From contig JANZKI010000041.1 in NCBI GenBank assembly GCA_029224185.1, positions 822,972 to 886,971 of the forward strand: a DNA stretch of 64,000 nt, given 5' to 3'. Shown here piece after piece: positions 1 to 12,383 of this stretch. The position numbers were made by a program, and so were the translations under genes. Below the pieces are notes generated by a model. The model ran no database searches, was not told the origin of the DNA, and saw nothing but the letters and a program-made list of their open reading frames with translations. Positions within the stretch are counted from its first letter, which is position 1. Each line of letters opens with the position of its first letter. Origin of the DNA: Karalla daura. Lineage: Eukaryota; Chordata; Actinopteri; Chaetodontiformes; Leiognathidae.

Positions 1-3000
1 GCAACAGGCTTGAAAAGTGTTTTGAACGCTTAGTTGAGCCTGTTTACAGCCCCCTGCATAGTAGAATGCAGGGAAAAGCGCTTTGAAAAAGTTTGTTGAT
101 ACGTGCACCATTGGCCCATACACAGTGCAGCAACAGGCTTGAAAAGTGTTTAGAACGCTTAGTTGAGCCCGTTTACAGCCCCCTGCATAGGAGACTGCGG
201 GGAAAAGCGCTTTGAAAAAGTTTGTTGATACGTGCACCATTGGCCCACACGCAGTGCAGCAACAGGCCTGAAAAGTGTTTAGAACGCTTAGTTGAGCCTG
301 TTTACAGCCCCCTGCATGGGAGACTGCGGGGAAAAGCGCTTTGATAAAGTTTGTTGATACGTGCACCATTGGCCCACACGCAGTGCAGCAACAGGCCTGA
401 AAAGTGTTTAGAACGCTTAGTTGAGCCTGTTTACAGCCCCCTGCATAGGAGACTGTGGGGAAAAGCGCTTTGAAAAAGTTTGTTGATACGTGCACCATTG
501 GCCCACACGCAGTGCAGCAACAGGCCTGAAAAGTGTTTAGAACGCTTAGTTGAGCCTGTTTACAGCCCCCTGCATGGGAGACTGCGGGGAAAAGCGCTTT
601 GATAAAGTTTGTTGATACGTGCACCATTGGCCCACACGCAGTGCAGCAACAGGCCTGAAAAGTGTTTAGAACGCTTAGTTGAGCCTGTTTACAGCCCCCT
701 GCATGGGAGACTGCGGGGAAAAGCGCTTTGAAAAAGTTTGTTGATATGTGCACCATTGGCCCACACGCAGTGCAGCAACAGGCCTGAAAAGTGTTTAGAA
801 CGCTTAGTTGAGCCTGTTTACAGCCCCCTGCATGGGAGACTGCGGGGAAAAGCGCTTTGAAAAAGTTTGTTGATACGTGCACCATTGGCCCACACGCAGT
901 GCAGCAACAGGCCTGAAAAGTGTTTAGAACGCTTAGTTGAGCCCGTTTACAGCCCCCTGCATAGCAGACTGCGGGGAAAAGCGCTTTGAAAAAGTTTGTT
1001 GATATGTGCACCATTGGCCCACACGCAGTGCAGTAACAGGCCTGAAAAGTGTTTAGAACGCTTAGTTGAGCCTGTTTACAGCCCCCTGCATAGGAGACTG
1101 CGGGGAAAAGCGCTTTGAAAAAGTTTGTTGATACGTGCACCATTGGCCCACACGCAGTGCAGCAACAGGCCTGAAAAGTGTTTAGAACGCTTAGTTGAGC
1201 CCGTTTACAGCCCCCTGCATAGCAGACTGCGGGGAAAAGCGCTTTGAAAAAGTTTGTTGATATGTGCACCATTGGCCCACACGCAGTGCAGCAACAGGCC
1301 TGAAAAGTGTTTAGAACGCTTAGTTGAGCCTTTTTACAGCCCCCTGCATAGGAGACTGCGGGGAAAAGCGCTTTGATAAAGTTTGTTGATACGTGCACCA
1401 TTGGCCCATACGTAGTGCAGTAACAGGCCTGAAAAGTGTTTAGAACGCTTAGTTGAGCCTGTTTACAGCCCCCTGCATAGGAGACTGCGAGGAAAAGCGC
1501 TTTGAAAAAGTTTGTTGATACGTGCACCATTGGCCCATACGCAGTGCAGCAACAGGCCTGAAAAGTGTTTAGAACGCTTAGTTGAGCCTGTTTACAGCCC
1601 CCTGCATGGGAGACTGCGGGGAAAAGCGCTTTGAAAAAGTTTGCTGATTCGTGCACCATTGGCCCACACGCAGTGCAGCAACAGGCCTGAAAAGTGTTTA
1701 GAACGCTTAGTTGAGCCTGTTTACAGCCCCCTGCATAGGAGACTGCGGGGAAAAGCGCTTTGATAAAGTTTGTTGATACGTGCACCATTGGCCCATACGT
1801 AGTGCAGTAACAGGCCTGAAAAGTGTTTAGAACGCTTAGTTGAGCCTGTTTACAGCCCCCTGCATAGGAGACTGCGAGGAAAAGCGCTTTGAAAAAGTTT
1901 GTTGATACGTGCACCATTGGCCCACACGCAGTGCAGCAACAGGCCTGAAAAGTGTTTAGAACGCTTAGTTGAGCCTGTTTACAGCCCCCTGCATGGGAGA
2001 CTGCGGGGAAAAGCGCTTTGATAAAGTTTGTTGATACGTGCACCATTGGCCCACACGCAGTGCAGCAACAGGCCTGAAAAGTGTTTAGAACGCTTAGTTG
2101 AGCCTGTTTAAAGCCCCCTGCATGGGAGACTGCGGGGAAAAGCGCTTTGAAAAAGTTTGTTGATATGTGCACCATTGGCCCACACGCAGTGCAGCAACAG
2201 GCCTGAAAAGTGTTTAGAACGCTTAGTTGAGCCTGTTTACAGGCCCCTGCATGGGAGACTGCGGGGAAAAGCGCTTTGATAAAGTTTGTTGATACGTGCA
2301 CCATTGGCCCACACGCAGTGCAGCAACAGGCCTGAAAAGTGTTTAGAACGCTTAGTTGAGCCTGTTTACAGCCCCCTGCATAGGAGACTGCGAGGAAAAG
2401 CGCTTTGAAAAAGTTTGTTGATACGTGCACCATTGGCCCATACGTAGTGCAGCAACAGGCCTGAAAAGTGTTTAGAACGCTTAGTTGAGCCTGTTTACAG
2501 CCCCCTGCATGGGAGACTGCGGGGAAAAGCGCTTTGAAAAAGTTTGCTGATTCGTGCACCATTGGCCCACACGCAGTGCAGCAACAGGCCTGAAAAGTGT
2601 TTAGAACGCTTAGTTGAGCCTGTTTACAGCCCCCTGCATAGGAGACTGCGGGGAAAAGCGCTTTGAAAAAGTATGTTGATACGTGCACCATTGGCCCATA
2701 CGTAGTGCAGCAACAGGCCTGAAAAGTGTTTAGAACGCTTAGTTGAGCCTGTTTACAGCCCCCTGCATGGGAGACTGCGGGGAAAAGCGCTTTGAAAAAG
2801 TTTGTTGATACGTGCACCATTGGCCCACACGCAGTGCAGCAACAGGCCTGAAAAGTGTTTAGAACGCTTAGTTGAGCCCGTTTACAGCCCCCTGCATAGC
2901 AGACTGCGGGGAAAAGCGCTTTGAAAAAGTTTGTTGATATGTGCACCATTGGCCCACACGCAGTGCAGCAACAGGCCTGAAAAGTGTTTAGAACGCTTAG

Positions 3001-5286
3001 TTGAGCCTGTTTACAGGCCCCTGCATGGGAGACTGCGGGGAAAAGCGCTTTGATAAAGTTTGTTGATACGTGCACCATTGGCCCACACGCAGTGCAGCAA
3101 CAGGCCTGAAAAGTGTTTAGAACGCTTAGTTGAGCCTGTTTACAGCCCCCTGCATAGGAGACTGCGGAGAAAAGCGCTTTGAAAAAGTTTGTTGATACGT
3201 GCACCATTGGCCCACACGCAGTGCAGCAACAGGCCTGAAAAGTGTTTAGAACGCTTAGTTGAGCCCGTTTACAGCCCCCTGCATAGCAGACTGCGGGGAA
3301 AAGCGCTTTGAAAAAGTTTGTTGATATGTGCACCATTGGCCCACACGCAGTGCAGCAACAGGCCTGAAAAGTGTTTAGAACGCTTAGTTGAGCCTGTTTA
3401 CAGGCCCCTGCATGGGAGACTGCGGGGAAAAGCGCTTTGATAAAGTTTGTTGATACGTGCACCATTGGCCCACACGCAGTGCAGCAACAGGCCTGAAAAG
3501 TGTTTAGAACGCTTAGTTGAGCCTGTTTACAGCCCCCTGCATAGGAGACTGCGGGGAAAAGCGCTTTGAAAAAGTTTGTTGATACGTGCACCATTGGCCC
3601 ACACGCAGTGCAGCAACAGGCCTGAAAAGTGTTTAGAACGCTTAGTTGAGCCCGTTTACAGCCCCCTGCATAGCAGACTGCGGGGAAAAGCGCTTTGAAA
3701 AAGTTTGTTGATATGTGCACCATTGGCCCACACGCAGTGCAGCAACAGGCCTGAAAAGTGTTTAGAAGGCTTAGTTGAGCCTGTTTACAGCCCCCTGCAT
3801 AGGAGACTGCGGGGAAAAGCGCTTTGAAAAAGTATGTTGATACGTGCACCATTGGCCAATACGTAGTGCAGCAACAGGCCTGAAAAGTGTTTAGAACGCT
3901 TAGTTGAGCCTGTTTACAGCCCCCTGCATGGGAGACTGCGGGGAAAAGCGCTTTGAAAAAGTTTGTTGATACGTGCACCATTGGCCCACACGCAGTGCAG
4001 CAACAGGCCTGAAAAGTGTTTAGAACGCTTAGTTGAGCCTGTTTACAGCCCCCTGCATGGGAGACTGCGGGGAAAAGCGCTTTGATAAAGTTTGTTGATA
4101 CGTGCACCATTGGCCCATACGCAGTGCAGCAACAGTCCTGAAAAGTGTTTAGAACGCTTAGTTGAGCCCGTTTACAGCCCCCTGCATAGCAGACTGCGGG
4201 GAAAAGCGCTTTGAAAAAGTTTGTTGATATGTGCACCATTGGCCCACACGCAGTGCAGTAACAGGCCTGAAAAGTGTTTAGAACGCTTAGTTGAGCCTGT
4301 TTACAGCCCCCTGCATAGGAGACTGCGGGGAAAAGCGCTTTGAAAAAGTTTGTTGATACGTGCACCATTGGCCCACACGCAGTGCAGCAACAGGCCTGAA
4401 AAGTGTTTAGAACGCTTAGTTGAGCCCGTTTACAGCCCCCTGCATAGCAGACTGCGGGGAAAAGCGCTTTGATAAAGTTTGTTGAAACGTGCACCATTGG
4501 CCCATACGTAGTGCAGTAACAGGCCTGAAAAGTGTTTAGAACGCTTAGTTGAGCCTGTTTACAGCCCCCTGCATAGGAGACTGCGGGGAAAAGCGCTTTG
4601 AAAAAGTTTGTTGATACGTGCACCATTGGCCCACACGCAGTGCAGCAACAGGCCTGAAAAGTGTTTAGAACGCTTAGTTGAGCCTGTTTACAGCCCCCTG
4701 CATAGTAGAATGCAGGGAAAAGTGCTTTGAAAAAGTTTGTTGATACGTGCACCATTGGCCCATACACAGTGCAGCAACAGGCTTGAAAAGTGTTTAGAAC
4801 GCTTCGTTGAGCCTTACAGCCCCCTGCATGGGAGACTGCGGGGAAAAGCGCTTTGAAAAAGTTTGTTGATACGTGCACCATTGGCCCATACGCAGTGCAG
4901 CAACAGGCTTGAAAAGTGTTTAGAACGCTTAGTTGAGCCTGTTTACAGCCCCCTGCATAGTAGAATGCAGGGAAAAGCGCTTTGAAAAAGTTTGTTGATA
5001 CGTGCACCATTGGCCCATACACAGTGCAGCAACAGGCTTGAAAAGTGTTTAGAACGCTTAGTTGAGCCTGTTTACAGCCCCCTGCATAGGAGACTGCGGG
5101 GAAAAGCGCTTTGAAAAAGTTTGTTGATACGTGCACCATTGGCCCACACGCAGTGCAGCAACAGGCCTGAAAAGTGTTTAGAACGCTTTGTTGAGCCTGT
5201 TTACAGCCCCCTGCATGGGAGACTGCGGGGAAAAGCGCTTTGATAAAGTTTGTTGATAAGTGCACCATTGGCCCACACGCAGTGCA
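1..5286. repeat. Left flank: 41 monomers before the first marked HOR boundary
   Basis: Units 1-41, all 129 bp except unit 38 (4774-4899, 126 bp). Unit 1 is of the rare type with G62T and C66A (read as GTAGAATG) and has a private TTTTGAACG variant. Units at 3613-5286 run in the same order as the terminal block of family A at 9802-11093, but without the TA insertion and with three additional units near 4645-5028. This flank therefore carries the longest version of the HOR-terminal block in the window. The C27G unit that follows the 131-bp unit in family A is already present here at 3742-3870, next to a normal-length neighbour. Confidence 0.85.
4774..4899. repeat. 126-bp monomer (3-base deletion), left flank
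   Basis: The consensus GCCTGTTTACAG reads GCCTTACAG here, a loss of three bases at about monomer positions 42-45. The unit also has C10T (GGCTTG) and A32C (CTTCG). It is followed by four units before the boundary monomer at 5287, whereas in family B the equivalent unit is followed by only one unit before the boundary. Confidence 0.93.
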
Positions 5287-7350
5287 GCAACAGGCCTGAA
5301 AAGTGTTTAGAACGCTTAGTTGAGCCTGTTTACAGCCCCCTGCATGGGAGACTGCGGGGAAAAGCGCTTTGAAAAAGTTTGTTTATATGTGCACCATTGG
5401 CCCACACGCAGTGCAGCAACAGGCCTGAAAAGTGTTTAGAACGCTTAGTTGAGCCTGTTTACAGGCCCCTGCATGGGAGACTGCAGGGAAAAGCGCTTTG
5501 ATAAAGTTTGTTGATACGTGCACCATTGGCCCACACGCAGTGCAGCAACAGGCCTGAAAAGTGTTTAGAACGCTTAGTTGAGCCTGTTTACAGCCCCCTG
5601 CATAGGAGACTGCGAGGAAAAGCGCTTTGAAAAAGTTTGTTGATACGTGCACCATTGGCCCATACGTAGTGCAGCAACAGGCCTGAAAAGTGTTTAGAAC
5701 GCTTAGTTGAGCCTGTTTACAGCCCCCTGCATGGGAGACTGCGGGGAAAAGCGCTTTGAAAAAGTTTGCTGATTCGTGCACCATTGGCCCACACGCAGTG
5801 CAGCAACAGGCCTGAAAAGTGTTTAGAACGCTTAGTTGAGCCCGTTTACAGCCCCCTGCATAGCAGACTGCGGGGAAAAGCGCTTTGAAAAAGTTTGTTG
5901 ATATGTGCACCATTGGCCCACACGCAGTGCAGCAACAGGCCTGAAAAGTGTTTAGAACGCTTAGTTGAGCCTGTTTACAGGCCCCTGCATGGGAGACTGC
6001 GGGGAAAAGCGCTTTGATAAAGTTTGTTGATACGTGCACCATTGGCCCACACGCAGTGCAGCAACAGGCCTGAAAAGTGTTTAGAACGCTTAGTTGAGCC
6101 CGTTTACAGCCCCCTGCATAGCAGACTGCGGGGAAAAGCGCTTTGAAAAACTTTGTTGATATGTGCACCATTGGCCCACACGCAGTGCAGCAACAGGCCT
6201 GAAAAGTGTTTAGAACGCTTAGTTGAGCCTGTTTACAGGCCCCTGCATGGGAGACTGCGGGGAAAAGCGCTTTGATAAAGTTTGTTGATACGTGCACCAT
6301 TGGCCCACACGCAGTGCAGCAACAGGCCTGAAAAGTGTTTAGAACGCTTAGTTGAGCCTGTTTACAGCCCCCTGCATAGGAGACTGCGGGGAAAAGCGCT
6401 TTGAAAAAGTTTGTTGATACGTGCACCATTGGCCCACACGCAGTGCAGCAACAGGCCTGAAAAGTGTTTAGAACGCTTAGTTGAGCCCGTTTACAGCCCC
6501 CTGCATAGCAGACTGCGGGGAAAAGCGCTTTGAAAAAGTTTGTTGATATGTGCACCATTGGCCCACACGCAGTGCAGCAACAGGCCTGAAAAGTGTTTAG
6601 AACGCTTAGTTGAGCCTGTTTACAGCCCCCTGCATAGGAGACTGCGGGGAAAAGCGCTTTGAAAAAGTATGTTGATACGTGCACCATTGGCCCATACGTA
6701 GTGCAGCAACAGGCCTGAAAAGTGTTTAGAACGCTTAGTTTAGCCTGTTTACAGCCCCCTGCATGGGAGACTGCGGGGAAAAGCGCTTTGATAAAGTTTG
6801 TTGATACGTGCACCATTGGCCCACACGCAGTGCAGCAACAGGCCTGAAAAGTGTTTAGAACGCTTAGTTGAGCCCGTTTACAGCCCCCTGCATAGCAGAC
6901 TGCGGGGAAAAGCGCTTTGAAAAAGTATGTTGATACGTGCACCATTGGCCCATACGTAGTGCAGCAACAGGCCTGAAAAGTGTTTAGAACGCTTAGTTGA
7001 GCCTGTTTACAGCCCCCTGCATGGGAGACTGCGGGGAAAAGCGCTTTGAAAAAGTTTGTTGATACGTGCACCATTGGCCCACACGCAGTGCAGCAACAGG
7101 CCTGAAAAGTGTTTAGAACGCTTAGTTGAGCCTGTTTACAGCCCCCTGCATGGGAGACTGCGGGGAAAAGCGCTTTGATAAAGTTTGTTGATACGTGCAC
7201 CATTGGCCCACACGCAGTGCAGCAACAGGCCTGAAAAGTGTTTAGAACGCTTAGTTGAGCCTGTTTACAGCCCCCTGCATAGGAGACTGCGGGGAAAAGC
7301 GCTTTGAAAAAGTTTGTTGATACGTGCACCATTGGCCCACACGCAGTGCA

Positions 7351-9801
7351 GCAACAGGCCTGAAAAGTGTTTAGAACGCTTAGTTGAGCCTGTTTACAGC
7401 CCCCTGCATGGGAGACTGCGGGGAAAAGCGCTTTGATAAAGTTTGTTGATACGTGCACCATTGGCCCACACGCAGTGCAGCAACAGGCCTGAAAAGTGTT
7501 TAGAACGCTTAGTTGAGCCTGTTTACAGCCCCCTGCATAGGAGACTGCGGGGAAAAGCGCTTTGAAAAAGTTTGTTGATACGTGCACCATTGGCCCACAC
7601 GCAGTGCAGCAACAGGCCTGAAAAGTGTTTAGAACGCTTAGTTGAGCCCGTTTACAGCCCCCTGCATAGCAGACTGCGGGGAAAAGCGCTTTGAAAAAGT
7701 TTGTTGATATGTGCACCATTGGCCCACACGCAGTGCAGCAACAGGCCTGAAAAGTGTTTAGAACGCTTAGTTGAGCCTGTTTACAGCCCCCTGCATAGGA
7801 GACTGCGGGGAAAAGCGCTTTGAAAAAGTATGTTGATACGTGCACCATTGGCCCATACGTAGTGCAGCAACAGGCCTGAAAAGTGTTTAGAACGCTTAGT
7901 TGAGCCTGTTTACAGCCCCCTGCATAGGAGACTGCGGAGAAAAGCGCTTTGAAAAAGTTTGTTGATACGTGCACCATTGGCCCACACGCAGTGCAGCAAC
8001 AGGCCTGAAAAGTGTTTAGAACGCTTAGTTGAGCCTGTTTACAGCCCCCTGCATAGGAGACTGCGGGGAAAAGCGCTTTGAAAAAGTTTGTTGATACGTG
8101 CACCATTGGCCCACACGCAGTGCAGCAACAGGCCTGAAAAGTGTTTAGAACGCTTAGTTGAGCCCGTTTACAGCCCCCTGCATAGCAGACTGCGGGGAAA
8201 AGCGCTTTGAAAAAGTTTGTTGATACGTGCACCATTGGCCCATACGTAGTGCAGCAACAGGCCTGAAAAGTGTTTAGAACGCTTAGTTGAGCCTGTTTAC
8301 AGCCCCCTGCATGGGAGACTGCGGGGAAAAGCGCTTTGAAAAAGTTTGTTGATATGTGCACCATTGGCCCACACGCAGTGCAGCAACAGGCCTGAAAAGT
8401 GTTTAGAACGCTTAGTTGAGCCTGTTTACAGGCCCCTGCATGGGAGACTGCGGGGAAAAGCGCTTTGATAAAGTTTGTTGATACGTGCACCATTGGCCCA
8501 CACGCAGTGCAGCAACAGGCCTGAAAAGTGTTTAGAACGCTTAGTTGAGCCTGTTTACAGCCCCCTGCATAGGAGACTGCGAGGAAAAGCGCTTTGAAAA
8601 AGTTTGTTGATACGTGCACCATTGGCCCATACGTAGTGCAGCAACAGGCCTGAAAAGTGTTTAGAACGCTTAGTTGAGCCTGTTTACAGCCCCCTGCATG
8701 GGAGACTGCGGGGAAAAGCGCTTTGAAAAAGTTTGCTGATTCGTGCACCATTGGCCCACACGCAGTGCAGCAACAGGCCTGAAAAGTGTTTAGAACGCTT
8801 AGTTGAGCCTGTTTACAGCCCCCTGCATAGGAGACTGCGGGGAAAAGCGCTTTGAAAAAGTATGTTGATACGTGCACCATTGGCCCATACGTAGTGCAGC
8901 AACAGGCCTGAAAAGTGTTTAGAACGCTTAGTTGAGCCTGTTTACAGCCCCCTGCATGGGAGACTGCGGGGAAAAGCGCTTTGAAAAAGTTTGTTGATAC
9001 GTGCACCATTGGCCCACACGCAGTGCAGCAACAGGCCTGAAAAGTGTTTAGAACGCTTAGTTGAGCCCGTTTACAGCCCCCTGCATAGCAGACTGCGGGG
9101 AAAAGCGCTTTGAAAAAGTTTGTTGATATGTGCACCATTGGCCCACACGCAGTGCAGCAACAGGCCTGAAAAGTGTTTAGAACGCTTAGTTGAGCCTGTT
9201 TACAGGCCCCTGCATGGGAGACTGCGGGGAAAAGCGCTTTGATAAAGTTTGTTGATACGTGCACCATTGGCCCACACGCAGTGCAGCAACAGGCCTGAAA
9301 AGTGTTTAGAACGCTTAGTTGAGCCTGTTTACAGCCCCCTGCATAGGAGACTGCGGAGAAAAGCGCTTTGAAAAAGTTTGTTGATACGTGCACCATTGGC
9401 CCACACGCAGTGCAGCAACAGGCCTGAAAAGTGTTTAGAACGCTTAGTTGAGCCCGTTTACAGCCCCCTGCATAGCAGACTGCGGGGAAAAGCGCTTTGA
9501 AAAAGTTTGTTGATATGTGCACCATTGGCCCACACGCAGTGCAGCAACAGGCCTGAAAAGTGTTTAGAACGCTTAGTTGAGCCTGTTTACAGGCCCCTGC
9601 ATGGGAGACTGCGGGGAAAAGCGCTTTGATAAAGTTTGTTGATACGTGCACCATTGGCCCACACGCAGTGCAGCAACAGGCCTGAAAAGTGTTTAGAACG
9701 CTTAGTTGAGCCTGTTTACAGCCCCCTGCATAGGAGACTGCGGGGAAAAGCGCTTTGAAAAAGTTTGTTGATACGTGCACCATTGGCCCACACGCAGTGC
9801 A
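7351..9801. repeat. 19-monomer block present in H1, absent from H2-H4
   Basis: H1 has 36 units from its boundary up to and including the 131-bp unit, and H2 has 17. The variant order of H2 follows H1 up to about 7350 and then continues at the 131-bp unit of 9802. The missing part is 19 x 129 = 2,451 bp. The breakpoint is uncertain by about one monomer because the two bordering units share the same variant type. Confidence 0.75.
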
Positions 9802-9932
9802 GCAACAGGCCTGAAAAGTGTTTAGAACGCTTAGTTGAGCCCGTTTATACAGCCCCCTGCATAGCAGACTGCGGGGAAAAGCGCTTTGAAAAAGTTTGTT
9901 GATATGTGCACCATTGGCCCACACGCAGTGCA
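9802..9932. repeat. 131-bp monomer (TA insertion), H1
   Basis: Reads CCGTTTATACAG where other units read CCGTTTACAG, a duplicated TA at 9846-9849. It shifts the long minus-strand frame. The next unit (9933) carries C27G (GAAGGCTT). The same pair recurs in H2, H3 and H4. Confidence 0.95.
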
Positions 9933-10706
9933 GCAACAGGCCTGAAAAGTGTTTAGAAGGCTTAGTTGAGCCTGTTTACAGCCCCCTGCATAGGAGACTG
10001 CGGGGAAAAGCGCTTTGAAAAAGTATGTTGATACGTGCACCATTGGCCCATACGTAGTGCAGCAACAGGCCTGAAAAGTGTTTAGAACGCTTAGTTGAGC
10101 CTGTTTACAGCCCCCTGCATGGGAGACTGCGGGGAAAAGCGCTTTGAAAAAGTTTGTTGATACGTGCACCATTGGCCCACACGCAGTGCAGCAACAGGCC
10201 TGAAAAGTGTTTAGAACGCTTAGTTGAGCCTGTTTACAGCCCCCTGCATGGGAGACTGCGGGGAAAAGCGCTTTGATAAAGTTTGTTGATACGTGCACCA
10301 TTGGCCCATACGCAGTGCAGCAACAGGCCTGAAAAGTGTTTAGAACGCTTAGTTGAGCCCGTTTACAGCCCCCTGCATAGCAGACTGCGGGGAAAAGCGC
10401 TTTGAAAAAGTTTGTTGATATGTGCACCATTGGCCCACACGCAGTGCAGTAACAGGCCTGAAAAGTGTTTAGAACGCTTAGTTGAGCCTGTTTACAGCCC
10501 CCTGCATAGGAGACTGCGGGGAAAAGCGCTTTGAAAAAGTTTGTTGATACGTGCACCATTGGCCCACACGCAGTGCAGCAACAGGCCTGAAAAGTGTTTA
10601 GAACGCTTAGTTGAGCCCGTTTACAGCCCCCTGCATAGCAGACTGCGGGGAAAAGCGCTTTGATAAAGTTTGTTGAAACGTGCACCATTGGCCCATACGT
10701 AGTGCA

Positions 10707-10835
10707 GTAACAGGCCTGAAAAGTGTTTAGAACGCTTAGTTGAGCCTGTTTACAGCCCCCTGCATAGGAGACTGCGGGGAAAAGCGCTTTGAAAAAGTTT
10801 GTTGATACGTGCACCATTGGCCCATACACAGTGCA
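10707..10835. repeat. Hybrid monomer joining two left-flank unit types
   Basis: The body matches left-flank unit 36 (ATAGGAG, GATACG), whereas the 3' end reads CATACACAG as in left-flank unit 39. The next unit matches left-flank unit 40. This fits an in-register deletion of three units with its breakpoint inside a monomer. The same hybrid recurs at 14063, 16903 and 19743. Confidence 0.75.
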
Positions 10836-11867
10836 GCAACAGGCTTGAAAAGTGTTTAGAACGCTTAGTTGAGCCTGTTTACAGCCCCCTGCATAGGAGA
10901 CTGCGGGGAAAAGCGCTTTGAAAAAGTTTGTTGATACGTGCACCATTGGCCCACACGCAGTGCAGCAACAGGCCTGAAAAGTGTTTAGAACGCTTTGTTG
11001 AGCCTGTTTACAGCCCCCTGCATGGGAGACTGCGGGGAAAAGCGCTTTGATAAAGTTTGTTGATAAGTGCACCATTGGCCCACACGCAGTGCAGCAACAG
11101 GCCTGAAAAGTGTTTAGAACGCTTAGTTGAGCCTGTTTACAGCCCCCTGCATGGGAGACTGCGGGGAAAAGCGCTTTGAAAAAGTTTGTTTATATGTGCA
11201 CCATTGGCCCACACGCAGTGCAGCAACAGGCCTGAAAAGTGTTTAGAACGCTTAGTTGAGCCTGTTTACAGGCCCCTGCATGGGAGACTGCAGGGAAAAG
11301 CGCTTTGATAAAGTTTGTTGATACGTGCACCATTGGCCCACACGCAGTGCAGCAACAGGCCTGAAAAGTGTTTAGAACGCTTAGTTGAGCCTGTTTACAG
11401 CCCCCTGCATAGGAGACTGCGAGGAAAAGCGCTTTGAAAAAGTTTGTTGATACGTGCACCATTGGCCCATACGTAGTGCAGCAACAGGCCTGAAAAGTGT
11501 TTAGAACGCTTAGTTGAGCCTGTTTACAGCCCCCTGCATGGGAGACTGCGGGGAAAAGCGCTTTGAAAAAGTTTGCTGATTCGTGCACCATTGGCCCACA
11601 CGCAGTGCAGCAACAGGCCTGAAAAGTGTTTAGAACGCTTAGTTGAGCCCGTTTACAGCCCCCTGCATAGCAGACTGCGGGGAAAAGCGCTTTGAAAAAG
11701 TTTGTTGATATGTGCACCATTGGCCCACACGCAGTGCAGCAACAGGCCTGAAAAGTGTTTAGAACGCTTAGTTGAGCCTGTTTACAGGCCCCTGCATGGG
11801 AGACTGCGGGGAAAAGCGCTTTGATAAAGTTTGTTGATACGTGCACCATTGGCCCACACGCAGTGCA

Positions 11868-12383
11868 GCAACAGGCCTGAAAAGTGTTTAGAACGCTTAG
11901 TTGAGCCCGTTTACAGCCCCCTGCATAGCAGACTGCGGGGAAAAGCGCTTTGAAAAAGTTTGTTGATATGTGCACCATTGGCCCACACGCAGTGCAGCAA
12001 CAGGCCTGAAAAGTGTTTAGAACGCTTAGTTGAGCCTGTTTACAGGCCCCTGCATGGGAGACTGCGGGGAAAAGCGCTTTGATAAAGTTTGTTGATACGT
12101 GCACCATTGGCCCACACGCAGTGCAGCAACAGGCCTGAAAAGTGTTTAGAACGCTTAGTTGAGCCTGTTTACAGCCCCCTGCATAGGAGACTGCGGGGAA
12201 AAGCGCTTTGAAAAAGTTTGTTGATACGTGCACCATTGGCCCACACGCAGTGCAGCAACAGGCCTGAAAAGTGTTTAGAACGCTTAGTTGAGCCCGTTTA
12301 CAGCCCCCTGCATAGCAGACTGCGGGGAAAAGCGCTTTGAAAAAGTTTGTTGATATGTGCACCATTGGCCCACACGCAGTGCA
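11868..12383. repeat. Four-monomer block present in H2, absent from H3 and H4
   Basis: This stretch of 516 bp separates the A-type unit (CAGGCCCC) at 11739 from the unit with AAGTATG at 12384. In H3 the A-type unit is followed directly by the AAGTATG unit at 15224. Breakpoints lie between whole monomers, as expected for unequal exchange in register. Confidence 0.85.

Larger units (their letters stand above)
5287..11093. repeat. HOR block H1 (45 monomers, family A)
   Basis: Opens with the boundary monomer (G98T; GTTTATATG at 5381) and ends with the A32T, C102A unit at 10965-11093. Contains one 131-bp unit at 9802-9932, giving 45 x 129 + 2 = 5,807 bp. Its first 16 units match the first 16 of H2 in variant order, and its last ten units match the last ten of H2, H3 and H4. 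Between these lies a block of 19 units (about 7351-9801) that H2 lacks. A private G-to-C change sits near 6151 (AAAAACTTTG). H1 reads as the unreduced form from which H2-H4 could be derived by deletion, or as H2 expanded; direction is inference. Confidence 0.88.
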
